A stretch of DNA of 64,000 nt, taken from the NCBI GenBank assembly GCA_019918135.1, contig WBZZ01002896.1, positions 1 through 64,000 on the forward strand, in the 5' to 3' direction. Shown here piece by piece: positions 11,553-21,274 of the stretch. The stretch's first letter is position 1. Every line of letters begins with the position of its first letter. The translations under genes were made by a program, and so were the position numbers. This DNA comes from Paulinella micropora (lineage: Eukaryota; Cercozoa; Imbricatea; Euglyphida; Paulinellidae). The notes below the pieces were generated by a model, which was not told where the DNA came from, made no database searches, and saw only the letters and a list, made by a program, of their open reading frames with translations.

Positions 11553-11810
11553 TCAGTGCTTTGGCCGACGTACAACTAATCTTTTGCACCATTTCGTTGC
11601 CCCAGAAAATTTGGGCAGGTTAAGTGTAGGCATGTTAATGTTCCACGAAAAATCCAGGGTGAACTTCTTGCGGCACTTGAAACTTGGCGGTACAGTAAAG
11701 CTCTGTAAATTGGGGCATTGTGCGAAAATTACCGTGAGCTCTTCGATATCCCAGCCTTGGGGCATGGAGAAATCTTGCAAGAGCGGCAATTCTTTGAAGA
11801 GAAACTCTGC
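11553..11810 (-). pseudogene. Leucine-rich-repeat gene fragment
   Basis: The minus strand encodes an open stretch without its own proper start: ELPLLQDFSMPQGW, IFAQCPNLQSFTVP, FTLDFSWNINMPTLNLP. The spacing of Leu/Ile and the CPNLQSF motif fit two or three LRR units like those of the F-box/LRR genes further on. It is flanked by repeats and cut at both ends, so a relic is likely. A bona fide small gene is less likely. Confidence 0.45.
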
Positions 11811-11929
11811 TTAGTAGGTGTACACACGCAGAATCAGACCAGCTGCTGAGGCTCCGCCGGCGGTGCTGTAGAGAAGGGCGGCACCGACGAGCGCTACCCA
11901 GCCAAACCACTGAAAAGCTTAGGTTTCCG

Positions 11930-13200
11930 GGGGGAGGCTCGAGGAGAGAAGACAACTAGAACAGAGGAAGGGAACGGGAGGATAAAATAAACGGGACGAA
12001 AAAAGAGGGGTGGGGCAAGGGTAACTCCCCTCCCCCCCCCTACTCCGCCGATGTTGATCCTCCCGTCCTTTTTCTCCTCCCGTTCCCTCGCCTAGTTGGG
12101 AAGAAGGGGGAGGGGGGAGGGAGGACTGCCGTTTGCACTCAATCCCCAGGGGCGCGCCAAGAATGTATAAATTTTTTGTTATTAAAGCTCGACAAAGGCT
12201 TACACTTGGCATTGAGAACTAAGAGAGTGAGAGGGAAGAGGCCGGGGAGGAGGAAGCATGGATTGTTTTAGTCCCCCGTCTGAGGATCGGGAGCGGGAGA
12301 GGGAATGGGGGAGGGTAGGGGCGCGCTAAGAATGTACAAGAAAAAATTAATAAAAAAAATTACTGACAAAATTTTAATCTTGGCACTGAGAACTAAAAGA
12401 GGGAGAGAGGAGGGGAGAAGCACGGGCCGTCTGAGACTCGGGAGCGGGAGTGGGAAGAGGGAGGGGGGAGCCGAAGAATACGCAAAATACGCTGAATTAA
12501 AGGTCACACTTGACACTGAGAATTAGGAGAGGGAAGGGCAGGGGAGCGCAGAAATTTTTTTGTAACTTCTGCGCCTTTCCCTTCCCCCTCCCCCCTGCTT
12601 TTTGAGTTCCCTGTGCTCAGGGGAGAGGGGAGGCACAAGACAAATTTAAAAGAGAGAGGGCGAGGGGGGCACCCTGGGAGAAGTGGCACCCTGTCTAAGA
12701 ACAGGGGACGAGAGAGCAAAGAGGCAGAGGGAGGGACAAGCACGATCTGTCCTTGGCTCCCCCCCCCCCCATCCCATCCAAGAACGGAGAGCGGCAGAAA
12801 GAAGAGGGAAGGGGAGGGGAGGGTGGCAGGAAAAATCTTTGGATGCGGGGGGGGGGCGCCCCGGCATGAACTTAGTTTTGTGTTCAGTTCTGCCCCTTGC
12901 TCTTTGAGCCCCCGGGCTCAGGGGAGGGGAGGCACAAAACAAATTTAAAGAAGAGAGGGGGAAGGGGGAGCGGGGAGGGCAGGGGCGCGCTAAGAATGTA
13001 CAAAAAAAATTAATAAAATCCCTGACAAGGTTTTAATCTTGGCACTGAGAACTAAGAGAAAAAGAGGGAAGGGGCAGGGGGAGGGGGAAGCACCATCTGT
13101 CTTTCCCCCCTCTCCGTCTGAGAGCAGGGAGCAGGAAAGGGAAGGGGGCGCGCCAAGAAAACGCAAATATTTTTTTAATTAAAGCTCGACGGTCTTACAC
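11930..13200. repeat. Mosaic block of B, C and D modules
   Basis: This is gene-free. B lies near 12155, 12485 and 13155, C near 12310 and 12985, and D-type GAGCCCCC stems near 12600 and 12900. Between them are GTCTGAGAACAGGGAGCGGG spacers and an AGCACG(A/G)(A/T)CTGTC segment that recur between modules throughout the window. Confidence 0.75.
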
Positions 13201-13204
13201 TTGG

Positions 13205-13400
13205 CACTGAGAAACCAGCCCGCAGGCGCGGGCTGAAGGGGGAACAAAAATAAGTGCACTTTTTTTAGGAGCCCACAGATGGGGGGGGGGCGCCCCCCCC
13301 TTTCCATTTTTTCTCCCCTCCCCCTTGAGCCCCCTGAGCCCGGGGGGCTCAAAGAACAGGGGAAGGGCAAGGGGGGAGGGGGAGAGCGCAGAGGCTACCA
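13205..13400 (+). repeat. Family H hairpin block, copy 1
   Basis: Contains an AGCCCGCAGGCGCGGGCT hairpin, AAATAAGTGCACTTTTTTTAG, a GGGGGGGGGCGCCCCCCCC palindrome and a D hairpin (TTGAGCCCCCTGAGCCCGG...). The whole block recurs reversed at 37365-37580, making it a composite dispersed element. Confidence 0.8.
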
Positions 13401-13449
13401 AAAAATGCAACGCCTCAGCTAAGCCATCCCAATGACGGGCGCCCCCCCC

Positions 13450-13720
13450 CCCAATCAGATAGGATTGGAGCCGGAAGCTGTGGAAAGAAAACTCTTGGGC
13501 GCCGAGCGCGCCCGGTCTTGCGAACAGGCGCAGGGCCTCCAAGGTCGGCCGCGCGATGCGTTCGAAGTTGGGCCGTTCCGAAATGCTGTCCAGGCAGATG
13601 CGTGACGTGGCGGAACCAGGGAAAGGGCCAGCGTCAGCCACCGCTGCGGCAAAAGGTAGGCACGAAGCTGCTGTTGCCAGGCTTCTCGACGCTCCTAGGA
13701 AAGTGCGAAACTTTGTTATT
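13450..13720. other. Unique insert, possibly coding relic
   Basis: This is an island of non-repeat sequence. The plus strand reads GLEPEAVERKLLGAERARSC and then, in another frame, KGRHEAAVARLLDAPRK, which look helical and protein-like. No start, stop and family combination convinces. Left as unassigned. Confidence 0.3.
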
Positions 13721-13859
13721 AAAGCTGGAGAGAGAGGGAAGAGGCATGGGTCCCAAGAGTGGGGCGCCAAGAAAATGAAAGAAAAAAGTTTTTTTTTATT
13801 AAAACTCGACAAAGTCTTACACTTAGCACTGAGAACTAGGAGAGGCAGGGGAGTGGTAT

Positions 13860-14290
13860 TTTCTTGATGGTGCTTTTAGCGAAGGCAGCAACAGCGTCCC
13901 CCGACATTGTCGGCCATATTATGCACCCTGCCCTCTAAACGGACGGCACAACTTTGCGCCAAATGAACCGGCCGTTCCAGAGGCTAGCAGAGAAACCGGA
14001 CGTTTCCCCGCGGAGAGCAACAGTACGCCTTTTTTTTTACTCGCACGAAATGTTTTTTCGACCCTCTTGCCTCCCCCCTTCTCCGCTTCCCTGGCGGTAG
14101 GGGAGTAACAGAACGGGACGACGAAAGTGAGCGGGGCGACGCAAGTGAGGGGGGGGGGGGGGGACGTCTTCCTCACGGCAGCCCAGCCGAACGTCTGTGC
14201 GGGATTTTCTTTTGCGCAAGTAGGCCTTGGCGCCAAATTTGCGCTTACGGCCGTTTCCCCGGGTAGGCTAAGACGCACCGCCTGGTAGCA
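13860..14290 (+). repeat. Family F, isolated full copy
   Basis: One F unit: the TCGGCCATATTATGC segment, GCGCCAAATGAACCGGCCG, TTCCCCGCGGAGAG, a CTTGCCTCCCCCC tract, a short minisatellite, AGGAAGACGTC (read on the other strand), GGCAGCCCAGCCG, TTTTCTTTTGCGCAAGTAGG and a CCGTTTCCCCGGG end. It corresponds unit for unit to the tandem array at 15.6-16.9 kb. Confidence 0.8.
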
Positions 14291-14399
14291 AAGTGTGCCT
14301 GGCCAGGCAGGACCAGTAATATCGATAATCTAGCGCCCGTCGGATCCGGCGTATGTACTGATGGAGGCCGAGCACCACCCCTGCGCAACCAACAAGACG

Positions 14400-15270
14400 A
14401 CAACTGAGAACTAGGAGAGGGAAGGAGCAGGGGGGGGGAGGAGCACGGATTGTCTTAGCCCCCTCTCCGTCTGAAAATTTAGACAGGGAGAGATAAGGGG
14501 GGGTGGGAGAGGGGCTTAGTGGAGGCGTTTCATGTATTTATTTTTTGTAGCTTCGGCGCCCTTTTCCTCCCCCTTTCCCTGCTCTTTGAGCCCCCTGGGC
14601 TCAGGGGAGAGAAGAGGGGAGGGTGGCAGAAAGGATCTTTGCCTACGGGGGGGGGAGCGCCAAAGGGGGGGGGGCGGCCCCCCCCCCCCAAATCGGACCC
14701 GACAGATGGAAGGGGAGGGGGGCGCTCCGGCATGGGCTCAGTGGCATCTTCTTGGTTTTGTTTCAGTTCTGCCCCTGCTCTTTGAGCCCCCCGGGCTCAG
14801 GGTGGCTGCGGCGGATGGATGGGCGGTGGTCAATGTACCAGGTGGACAAGGTCCTCAGTGCCAAGTGTAAAAACTTTGTTGAGCTTTAATAAAAAAAATG
14901 CCACATTCTTGACACCCCCTTGCCTTTTCGGCTATACGGCCCCCGACGATGTCTTGTCAGTGCCATGGCTCGGCCACCGTGCACAAGATTTTGCGGGAAT
15001 ATCTGCTGGAATATGAAAAGAGGAAAATAAAATTGTTTTGCCTGACAACCAAAGAAACAGACGGGAAAGGAAAAGAGGCAGAGAAGGGCAAGAAGGGCGG
15101 GGGCAAAAGAAAAAAAAGACGCCTTCTTCTCTGCTCCTCTCCGTTCCCTTTTCCCTTACCCTGCCTCGACCCCTTTGACCTTGCTGGTACAAGTTGCGCT
15201 TCAGCGTCTTAAAACTTTTGTCAAGGATTTTATTAAATTTTTTTTTGTACACCGGCGAAGCACGCCAGTA
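14400..15270. repeat. Mosaic block of D, A, B and C modules
   Basis: A GCTTAGTGGAGGCGTTTCATG module, two D hairpins (about 14586 and 14778), a core fragment of A (14805-14850), a B module (14860-14920), the right half of A (14945-15065) and a reversed C module (15205-15270). No gene. Confidence 0.75.
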
Positions 15271-15600
15271 GCGTGCGAGCGCAGCTTTTGGGCGGCAGGC
15301 TGCGGCTGGCTTTTGTGGGAACCTTTTCGATCTTAATCAGGTCAGGCACGGCAAATTGCTCGCAGGGAGTCCTCTTACGACACTGTTAACGAGCACCGAG
15401 TCTTGGCGTCCGGCGGCACTGTTACGATCATTCAGGTGTCTCTAACCAGCGGCCAGATGTAGTCTGGTAATCACAAGCAGCAGCCAGCAAGAGTGCTCGA
15501 CCAGTTGGTTTCTGTCCAAAGCCCAGCTCATTGTGTTTGGGCCGAGAGAGGAGACGAGAAAACAACCGGAAAAGGCAGCGTTTCCCGACATTTTTGGCAG
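15271..15600. other. Unique stretch, nothing recognised
   Basis: Begins with an E-like GTAGCGTGCGAGCGCAGC fragment and continues as unique sequence. Short ORFs on both strands have no recognisable features. Confidence 0.4.
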
Positions 15601-16960
15601 TACTGCCCTTTTTTCGGCCATATCACGCGCCCTAGCCCCACCGGACGGCACAATCTGGCGCCAAATGAACCGGCCGTTCCGGGGGCTAGCAGAGAAACCG
15701 GGCGTTTTCCCGCGGAGAGAAACGGTACGCCTTTTTTTTTACCCGCACGAAATGTTTTTTCGGCCCTCTTGCCTCCCCCCTTCTCCCCTTCCCTGGCGGT
15801 AGGGGAGTGACAGAGCGGGGCAACGAAAGTGAGAGGGGCGACGTAAGTGAGAGGGGCGACACAAGTGAGAGGGGCGACGTAAGTGAGCGGGGCGACACAA
15901 GTGAGCGGGGCGACACAAGTGAGAGGGAGGGGGAGGACGTCTTCCTCACGGCAGCCCAGCCGGGCGTCTGTGTGGGATTTTCTTTTGCGCAAGTAGGCCT
16001 TGGCGCCAAATTGGCACTTACGGCCGTTTCCCCGGGAAGTCTAAGATGCACTGCCTTTTTCAACCGTATCACATGCCCTACCCCCCTCGGGCGGCACAAT
16101 TTAGCGCCAAATGAACCGGCCGTCCCGGAGGTTAACAGAAAAACCGGGCGTTTTCCCGCGGAGAGAAACGGTACGCCTTTTTTTTTGCTTGCACGAAATG
16201 TTTTTTCGACTCTCTTGCCTCCCCCCTTCCCTAGCGGTAGGGGAGTGACAGAGCGGGGCGACGAAAGTGAGCGGGGCGACGTAAGTGAGAGGGGCGACGA
16301 AAGTGAGAGGGGCGACGTAAGTGAGAGGGGCGACGTAAGTGAGAGGGGCGACGAAAGTGAGCGGGGCGACGTAAGTGAGCGGGGCGACGTAAGTGAGCAG
16401 GGCGACGCAAGTGAGCGGGGCGACACAAGTGAGAGGGACGACGCAAGTGAGAGGGAGGGGGAGGACGTCTTCCTCACGGCAGCCCAGCCGGGCGTCTGTG
16501 TGGGATTTTCTTTTGCGCAAGTAGGCCTTGGCGCCAAATTGGCACTTACGGCCGTTTCCCCGGGAAGTCTAAGATGCATTGCCTCTTTCAACCGTATCAC
16601 ATGCCCTACCCCCCCCCGGCGGCACAATTTAGCGCCAAATGAACCGGCCGTCCCGGAGGTTAACAGAAAAACCGGGCGTTTTCCCGCGGAGAGAAACGGT
16701 ACGCCTTTTTTTTTTACTCGCACGAAATGTTTTTTCGACTCTCTTGCCTCCCCCCTTCCCTAGCGGTAGGGGAGTGACAGAGCGGGGCGACGCAAGTGAG
16801 CGGGGCGACACAAATGAGAGGGACGACGTAAGTGAGAGGGAGGGCTACAACAGGTCTTCCTCACGGCAGCCCAGCCGGGCGTCTGTGTGGGATTTTCTTT
16901 CGCGCAAGTAGATTTTGGCGCCAATCTGGCGCTTACGGTTGTTTCCCCCCAAAAAAAAGC
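15600..16960 (+). repeat. Family F tandem array with 18-bp minisatellite
   Basis: About three units of 450-540 bp. Each contains a run of the 18-bp repeat GAG(A/C)GGGGCGACG(T/A)AAGT: about 6 copies at 15828-15925, about 11 at 16255-16455 and about 4 at 16780-16840. The unit length is a multiple of three, which keeps long repetitive frames open on both strands (SERGDV- and SPLSLT-type repeats). I treat these as by-products and not as genes. Copy-number change in the minisatellite accounts for most of the unit-length difference. Confidence 0.85.
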
Positions 16961-17750
16961 TTTGGCGCGCTTTGCATGTTTTTTGAGGTAGAGCTGCTCT
17001 TTTTCAGCCGGGTTCGGGCCCAAGCGAAGAAGCGCGCAAAGAACGTATTTAATTTTTTTCATTAAAAAGTCGACCGTGCTTTGCTGGCCGATTGTGATAG
17101 CTCAGGATGAAGTGAAATCATTTGCCGGGCGCAGCATACTGAACAAGAATATCAAAAGGCTGCTGATATACAAAAAGAGATAGGCCGGTAGTTCCGTGGC
17201 GGCGGCAACTCGATTTGTTGATTAAGCTGAACAAAATGCCGCGTGAGACTCCAGACTCCAGTACGGTAGAGTCCAGTGCCCCTAATTTACGCCGCAGACT
17301 TAGCTCCGCGGTTCAGTCCCCGAGACAGTACAAGGGCGGCCAGAATTGATGGAACATAAAGAGAGGGAAAGAGGTGAGAGCGAGACAGAGATGGCGGCGT
17401 TCGACCGAGACGGCGTACTTTAATATCAGCACCTGGCGCTGAGCCTGGGCTGCACAGACTTGCAGGCTCTGAGCCAGACCCGCGGAGATCGGCATCGCAG
17501 GGCGGGGGGGCGCGCGTGTCGTTGCTGCTTTGCTTGCACGCGGCCTTGGACCGTAAGACAGCTTTGTCGGCCAGAAGAGGACGGTGAGAGCAGAAAAAAG
17601 TTAAGACCTTGCGAGGGATTGTCCCGAGACAAGAAACCAAAAGTCAAGAACATTTTTTTTATTCAGAGCCTGACAGTTTCCCCGCCATGTTAATTGTTTA
17701 GTAATTAATAAAACTTATCTTAATTATCTTCTTGGCGCTTCTAGTTTTGG
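16961..17750. other. Unique stretch, nothing recognised
   Basis: After the F array the sequence is mostly unique. ORFs in 17287-17693 lack ATG starts or protein-like composition. An AT-rich TAATTAATAAAA segment lies near 17700, just beyond the 3' end of the minus-strand gene that follows. Confidence 0.4.
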
Positions 17751-17754
17751 GGGT

Positions 17755-18141
17755 CTAACTTTTTTGTTGTCTCTGTAATTTCGTAGGATACAGTTTGTTG
17801 GTGATAAGGCGTGCCAAAACGTCAGGATATACCTCTGCTACTTTTGCCAATACATCCTTTGACCTGAAACACGAGCCGCAAAGCTTTTTGACCTCGGGAA
17901 GCTGGCGTAAGATCGTGGTGACCCCGTATTTGTAGCCGATGCAGTCGGTGTAGTGCAGCAAAAGGTTTGCCGCAAACAGGAAATAATCTCTAGATAAGAA
18001 GACTAAGTTCCGACCCCCTTTCGACGGGGGTCGCATAACGAAACCGAAAATACTCCCAGACGTACTCCCAGGCCAAGCATGAGTCAAATTGAGAATGGTG
18101 CGAGTAATCCTCGAGGTCCATGGTGACAAGTGACAAAACAT
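17755..18141 (-). CDS. Overlapping frame, probable C-terminal extension of next gene
   Basis: The open frame overlaps the 3' end of the gene at 17990-19000. Only the part beyond the overlap reads like a protein (FLSRDYFLFAANLLLHYTD, TTILRQLPEVKKLC, KVAEVYPDVLARLI). The overlapping part is a shadow of the upstream frame. The simplest reading is that this was or is the end of the same protein, reached after one change of frame. A separate gene starting inside the overlap is the alternative. Confidence 0.4.
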   Translation of the reverse strand: MFCHLSPWTSRITRTILNLTHAWPGSTSGSIFGFVMRPPSKGGRNLVFLSRDYFLFAANLLLHYTDCIGYKYGVTTILRQLPEVKKLCGSCFRSKDVLAKVAEVYPDVLARLITNKLYPTKLQRQQKS

Positions 18142-19000
18142 GCGCTTTGTACAGAAAAACTATCTCCGTCTCCTTTCTTCCCAGGTTGTAGCCTGTAGGC
18201 AGGGAGCCCGGATATATGCCTAGTTCGTGGAACTCAAAGTAATCAATCCACGCGTTGCTTGCGCCGTCGTCAACACCGTTTACGTCGTCAAGGCGTTTGT
18301 TGCGAATTTGCTTTTTCAGCTCCTTCATTGCGGTTTCCCCAAAGGTTTTCTCCAAGACGTCGACTACGTGATCCCAGTAGTCGCCGAGCAGCCTGTCCGT
18401 CGTTCGGTTGTAGAGTTGCCTCCTGATGACGCTATTGTCGCCGACCCGCAGCAGATTGAATTCGGCGTCGGATGGGTCCGATAGGAACGATTTGCCTCCC
18501 ATGAATTCTTGCAAACCCACGCGGTCTTCATCGCCACGCTTGGCCCTGCGGATCGACTCGTCGTCAGGCTTGGTGTCCGCGTTTCGCTGCACGTAGTCAA
18601 CAAGCCGTGCCACAGGCCAGAACAAGTTGAGCAGGTAATCTTCCAGCATGACTATGCAAGTTAGCAGTGTCTCATCATGAAATGTGATTGTTTGCTCTCG
18701 CGCTAGCGAGCAGGCTTTGCGGCAAATGTACCCAGGGTGCGGATATTGTGTCTTTGAATTCCACAGCGCCTGCCCCAACGCCCTTTCGAGCTCCTGCCCT
18801 AGCTTGCACATAACCTGTCGGATGCCTTGGCGCACGAAATACTCTTGCACGCGTAGCTTTAGCTGGGCTGGGTTTGTCGGAGAAATGGCATTTCGTATGA
18901 CTATAAAGGCAGCGGCCGGGGGTAATTTCTTTACATTCAGACGCAAAGCTAGGGCTTTGACCTTTTGTATAAAGCCACGCAGAGCCTTTATTACGGTCAT
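17990..19000 (-). CDS. Unidentified protein with possible histone-fold segment
   Basis: The protein has 336 residues from the first ATG after an A/purine-rich upstream region. An N-terminal basic helical part (KALRGFIQKVKALALRL) leads to a central segment, roughly residues 100-170: TFHDETLLTCIVMLEDYLLN, WPVARLVDYV, KPDDESIRRAKRGDEDRV. Laid beside histone H2A, this follows the order long alpha-2 helix, loop with Pro, short alpha-3 rich in Arg/Asp/Glu. Giant viruses are known to encode histone fusions, but identity here is low and the call is an inference by eye. The rest is unrecognised. It is divergent from the coiled-coil gene at 19235; the 234-bp gap holds half of an A element. The frame may continue beyond its stop (17755-18141). 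Confidence 0.5.
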   Translation of the reverse strand: MTVIKALRGFIQKVKALALRLNVKKLPPAAAFIVIRNAISPTNPAQLKLRVQEYFVRQGIRQVMCKLGQELERALGQALWNSKTQYPHPGYICRKACSLAREQTITFHDETLLTCIVMLEDYLLNLFWPVARLVDYVQRNADTKPDDESIRRAKRGDEDRVGLQEFMGGKSFLSDPSDAEFNLLRVGDNSVIRRQLYNRTTDRLLGDYWDHVVDVLEKTFGETAMKELKKQIRNKRLDDVNGVDDGASNAWIDYFEFHELGIYPGSLPTGYNLGRKETEIVFLYKAHVLSLVTMDLEDYSHHSQFDSCLAWEYVWEYFRFRYATPVERGSELSLLI

Positions 19001-19059
19001 ACACTTCTTTTCTTTTCTGCGTTGCCCGACAACCAAAGGACGGGCAAGGGGGAGGGGGG

Positions 19060-19215
19060 TGGCAAAGAGGGGGGGGGGGAGGGGGAGAAGGGGGGGGGGG
19101 AGTGCTCCCACCCCCGTTCTCCTCTGCATCCCAAATTTTTTTCTTCTACTTTTCACATTTTTCCTATTTCCGCAGATCTTGCGCACCGTGCTCCAGCGCA
19201 GCCCTGCGGCAAAGT
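19060..19215 (+). repeat. Partial family A element upstream of coiled-coil gene
   Basis: A G-rich spacer, the T-rich arm (CTTTTCACATTTTTCCTATT), CGCAGATCTTGCGCACCGTG and CTCCAGCGCAGCCCTGCGGC are present. The element then ends abruptly, and at TGCGGC the sequence becomes the conserved 5' flank of the 274-residue gene family. Confidence 0.75.
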
Positions 19216-19234
19216 ACGTCACGAAAAAATACCC

Positions 19235-20059
19235 ATGCACACAAAATTTGCTACGTGGGATAAATCCAGTCGATACGTCAAAGATGACGGACAACCTGTC
19301 GTGATCTCCTACGAATTTTCTATTGACAAGTTGAACAACGATTGGCGAAAAGCGCCGATTGAGTTAGCAGAAAAGACGCGTCAGATTTCGGTAATTACAC
19401 CAGAACCCATGTCTGTAGCAATTGAGATGGCCAACATGAACGAAATTCAAGATAGCATCAAGTCTCAATCTACCAAAATCCAACAAGCAACAAAACGTCT
19501 GGAGCAAGAAAAAGAGCAACTGCGCTGGGCCCTACGGAACGAATCCGTACAACTAGCAGAAGCAAGAGTCGAGAAACAACTAAAAGATTTAAGCTTGCTG
19601 CAGCAGCAGGTAGATCAGTACTCGGCTCGGGTAAGGATGCTTCAAGCGAAGGCGGGACGAGCTACAGAAATACAGCGAATTACACCAGAGCAGAGGCAGC
19701 AAGTGGTATCCATGATAAAACCTTTAGAAGACTGTACGATACGAAAGGATACAAAGAGCGCGACAGGGGAGGAAGTAGCGACAGGGGAGGGAGAGGAGAT
19801 GCTAAATATTCTAAAGAAATGGGATTCGCCCGTGTTTCCACCACCCGACTTTGAGGCACGCGCTAAAAGTTACTTGGAATTCAAATGGATTCCTAAACAT
19901 CGATGGTACGATGGCGATGATTGGCGGCGTGAATCCGGGAAGAATATGGCGTATTTCTTTCTAGTGACCCTTCGACGTATACGTACAGTCAGACCGTCGT
20001 TAGAGGAAAGTTTGCAACCCGTGATCGAGTTGGCACAAGAGAAATGGCCTATTTATTGA
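19235..20059 (+). CDS. 274-residue coiled-coil protein, paralogue 1
   Basis: Starts MHTKFATWDKSSRYV; the same ATG context (AAATACCCATGCACACA) is conserved in the paralogue at 40543, which fixes the start. About residues 1-70 form an N-terminal domain with VITPEPMSV. About 75-145 form a coiled coil rich in Gln/Glu/Lys (IQQATKRLEQEKEQL, LLQQQVDQYSARV). The C-terminal third holds WIPKHRWYDGDDWRRESGK and ends EKWPIY. No signal peptide or membrane span. Family and function not recognised. The two copies have identical length and share long stretches, so both appear to be under selection. The 3' flank contains GACA(G/A)(C/T)TGCTGCGCGTAGCAA, shared by both copies. Confidence 0.8.
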   Translation: MHTKFATWDKSSRYVKDDGQPVVISYEFSIDKLNNDWRKAPIELAEKTRQISVITPEPMSVAIEMANMNEIQDSIKSQSTKIQQATKRLEQEKEQLRWALRNESVQLAEARVEKQLKDLSLLQQQVDQYSARVRMLQAKAGRATEIQRITPEQRQQVVSMIKPLEDCTIRKDTKSATGEEVATGEGEEMLNILKKWDSPVFPPPDFEARAKSYLEFKWIPKHRWYDGDDWRRESGKNMAYFFLVTLRRIRTVRPSLEESLQPVIELAQEKWPIY

Positions 20060-20128
20060 ATTATTGTTGACAGCTGCTGCGCGTAGCAAAACATCACCAT
20101 TTTCTTCTTCTCTTTCCTCAGCCTCTTT

Positions 20129-21274
20129 TTAAAAAAGCCATTGTTTAACTTGCAAACCGGGCCTGGCCTGCTTGAGCCGATGCAACATCTCTTCTGGCGG
20201 AATTCCGTACTCGCTGAACTTAACCTTCCGCAACGCTCGGCAATGCCTCAGCTCGGCAATGTCTTCATTGAAACAGCACCAATTAAATTCTAGTTCTTGC
20301 AGCCTATGACACTGCTTTAACTCGGAGAGAATCGAGTTGGTTATGAGGTATAACCTTAACACTAGCCGTTGTAGGCTCTTGCACCCTGCGAGTCCCGTAG
20401 GTAAGCTCCTAAATATATTTGTACTGATTGAAATTCCACAGCGCGACAGTTTCAAAGCGCGAAGCGAGCGAAACGCATGCAGTACACTGAGGTCTGCAAA
20501 TAGATTGGCCTGTCCCAAACGCAGTTCTTGGAGCGCGGGGCAGCGCTGCAATTTAGCCAAGCCCCGCAGGGTGATGCCTTTACACTCTGATAGGCACAGG
20601 GCCTGCAGGCCCTGCAAGCCGACTATTTCGTCAAGCAGCTCATCCGAAAAGTCACGGTCAAGAGCTAGCCTGAGCTGTGTGAGGTTTTTATTAAGCGCCC
20701 TTATTTCAGGTGCTGAGAGGGGCCCAAAGTCTAACAAGTCCAGCTCCTGTAGCTTCGCAAGCGAAGGCAGTTGCTGAAGGACGCTCGTAGGTAATTTGCG
20801 CAATGTCAGCCCCGTGATCTGCAGGTTCTGCAGGCCGGAGCCATTGATTTGGCCGCAAGAGGCTAGGCAGAGTTTCTTGAGTTTAGGCATCGAGCATAGG
20901 TGTACCAGCCCTCTGTCTGTAATCTGATCACACTGGTGAAGCGCCAGGCTCTCTAATTGCTGCAGCTCCTGCAAAGCCTGGAGGTTTTTGTCGTGGACGC
21001 TTTGGCGCGAAATCACGAGTGACTGAAGAGTCCGGGTGTGCCGGCTGTCACGCAGAGACAGGCAGATGTTGGTGCTGCCTCTTGCCACTAGGTTGTGGAT
21101 GCAACCAAACTCGTCCAGGGCCTTATTTTCTTGCCACAATCGATCAGAGTTCCATTCGCCCTCCAAGATCAAGGTTTCTACCATAACTCTGTCTAGGGAA
21201 TACCCTGGTAGTCCGACCAGCGTTGGCGGTCTTGGTAGTAGGGCTGTTCTAGCACCAACTGTTGTAAAGGCCAT
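20129..21274 (-). CDS. Leucine-rich-repeat protein (LRR part of an F-box/LRR gene)
   Basis: The frame of 381 residues is filled with about ten LRR units of the cysteine-containing kind typical of F-box proteins: LQSLVISRQ, LESLALHQCDQITDRGLVHL, LKKLCLASCGQINGSGLQNL, LQALCLSECKGITLRGLAKL, LRALKLSRCGISIS, LQELEFNWCCFNEDIAEL. Such horseshoes bind substrates of SCF ubiquitin ligases. The ATG at 21274 lies inside the overlap with the upstream F-box frame and gives an unconvincing first 30 residues. The natural protein sequence starts near the end of that frame, so 20129-21618 is most easily read as one gene whose frame changes once. Confidence 0.8.
   Translation of the reverse strand: MAFTTVGARTALLPRPPTLVGLPGYSLDRVMVETLILEGEWNSDRLWQENKALDEFGCIHNLVARGSTNICLSLRDSRHTRTLQSLVISRQSVHDKNLQALQELQQLESLALHQCDQITDRGLVHLCSMPKLKKLCLASCGQINGSGLQNLQITGLTLRKLPTSVLQQLPSLAKLQELDLLDFGPLSAPEIRALNKNLTQLRLALDRDFSDELLDEIVGLQGLQALCLSECKGITLRGLAKLQRCPALQELRLGQANLFADLSVLHAFRSLRALKLSRCGISISTNIFRSLPTGLAGCKSLQRLVLRLYLITNSILSELKQCHRLQELEFNWCCFNEDIAELRHCRALRKVKFSEYGIPPEEMLHRLKQARPGLQVKQWLF

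Noticed and set aside
15686-16763. Long open frames on both strands coding for SERGD- or SPLSL-type repeats
   Set aside because: They exist only because the minisatellite unit is 18 bp. Composition is that of the DNA repeat, and the frames have no independent gene features.
21193-21274. ATG at 21274 as start of a stand-alone LRR protein
   Set aside because: It lies within the overlap with the F-box frame and the first 30 residues are not LRR-like; a joint F-box/LRR gene explains the data better.
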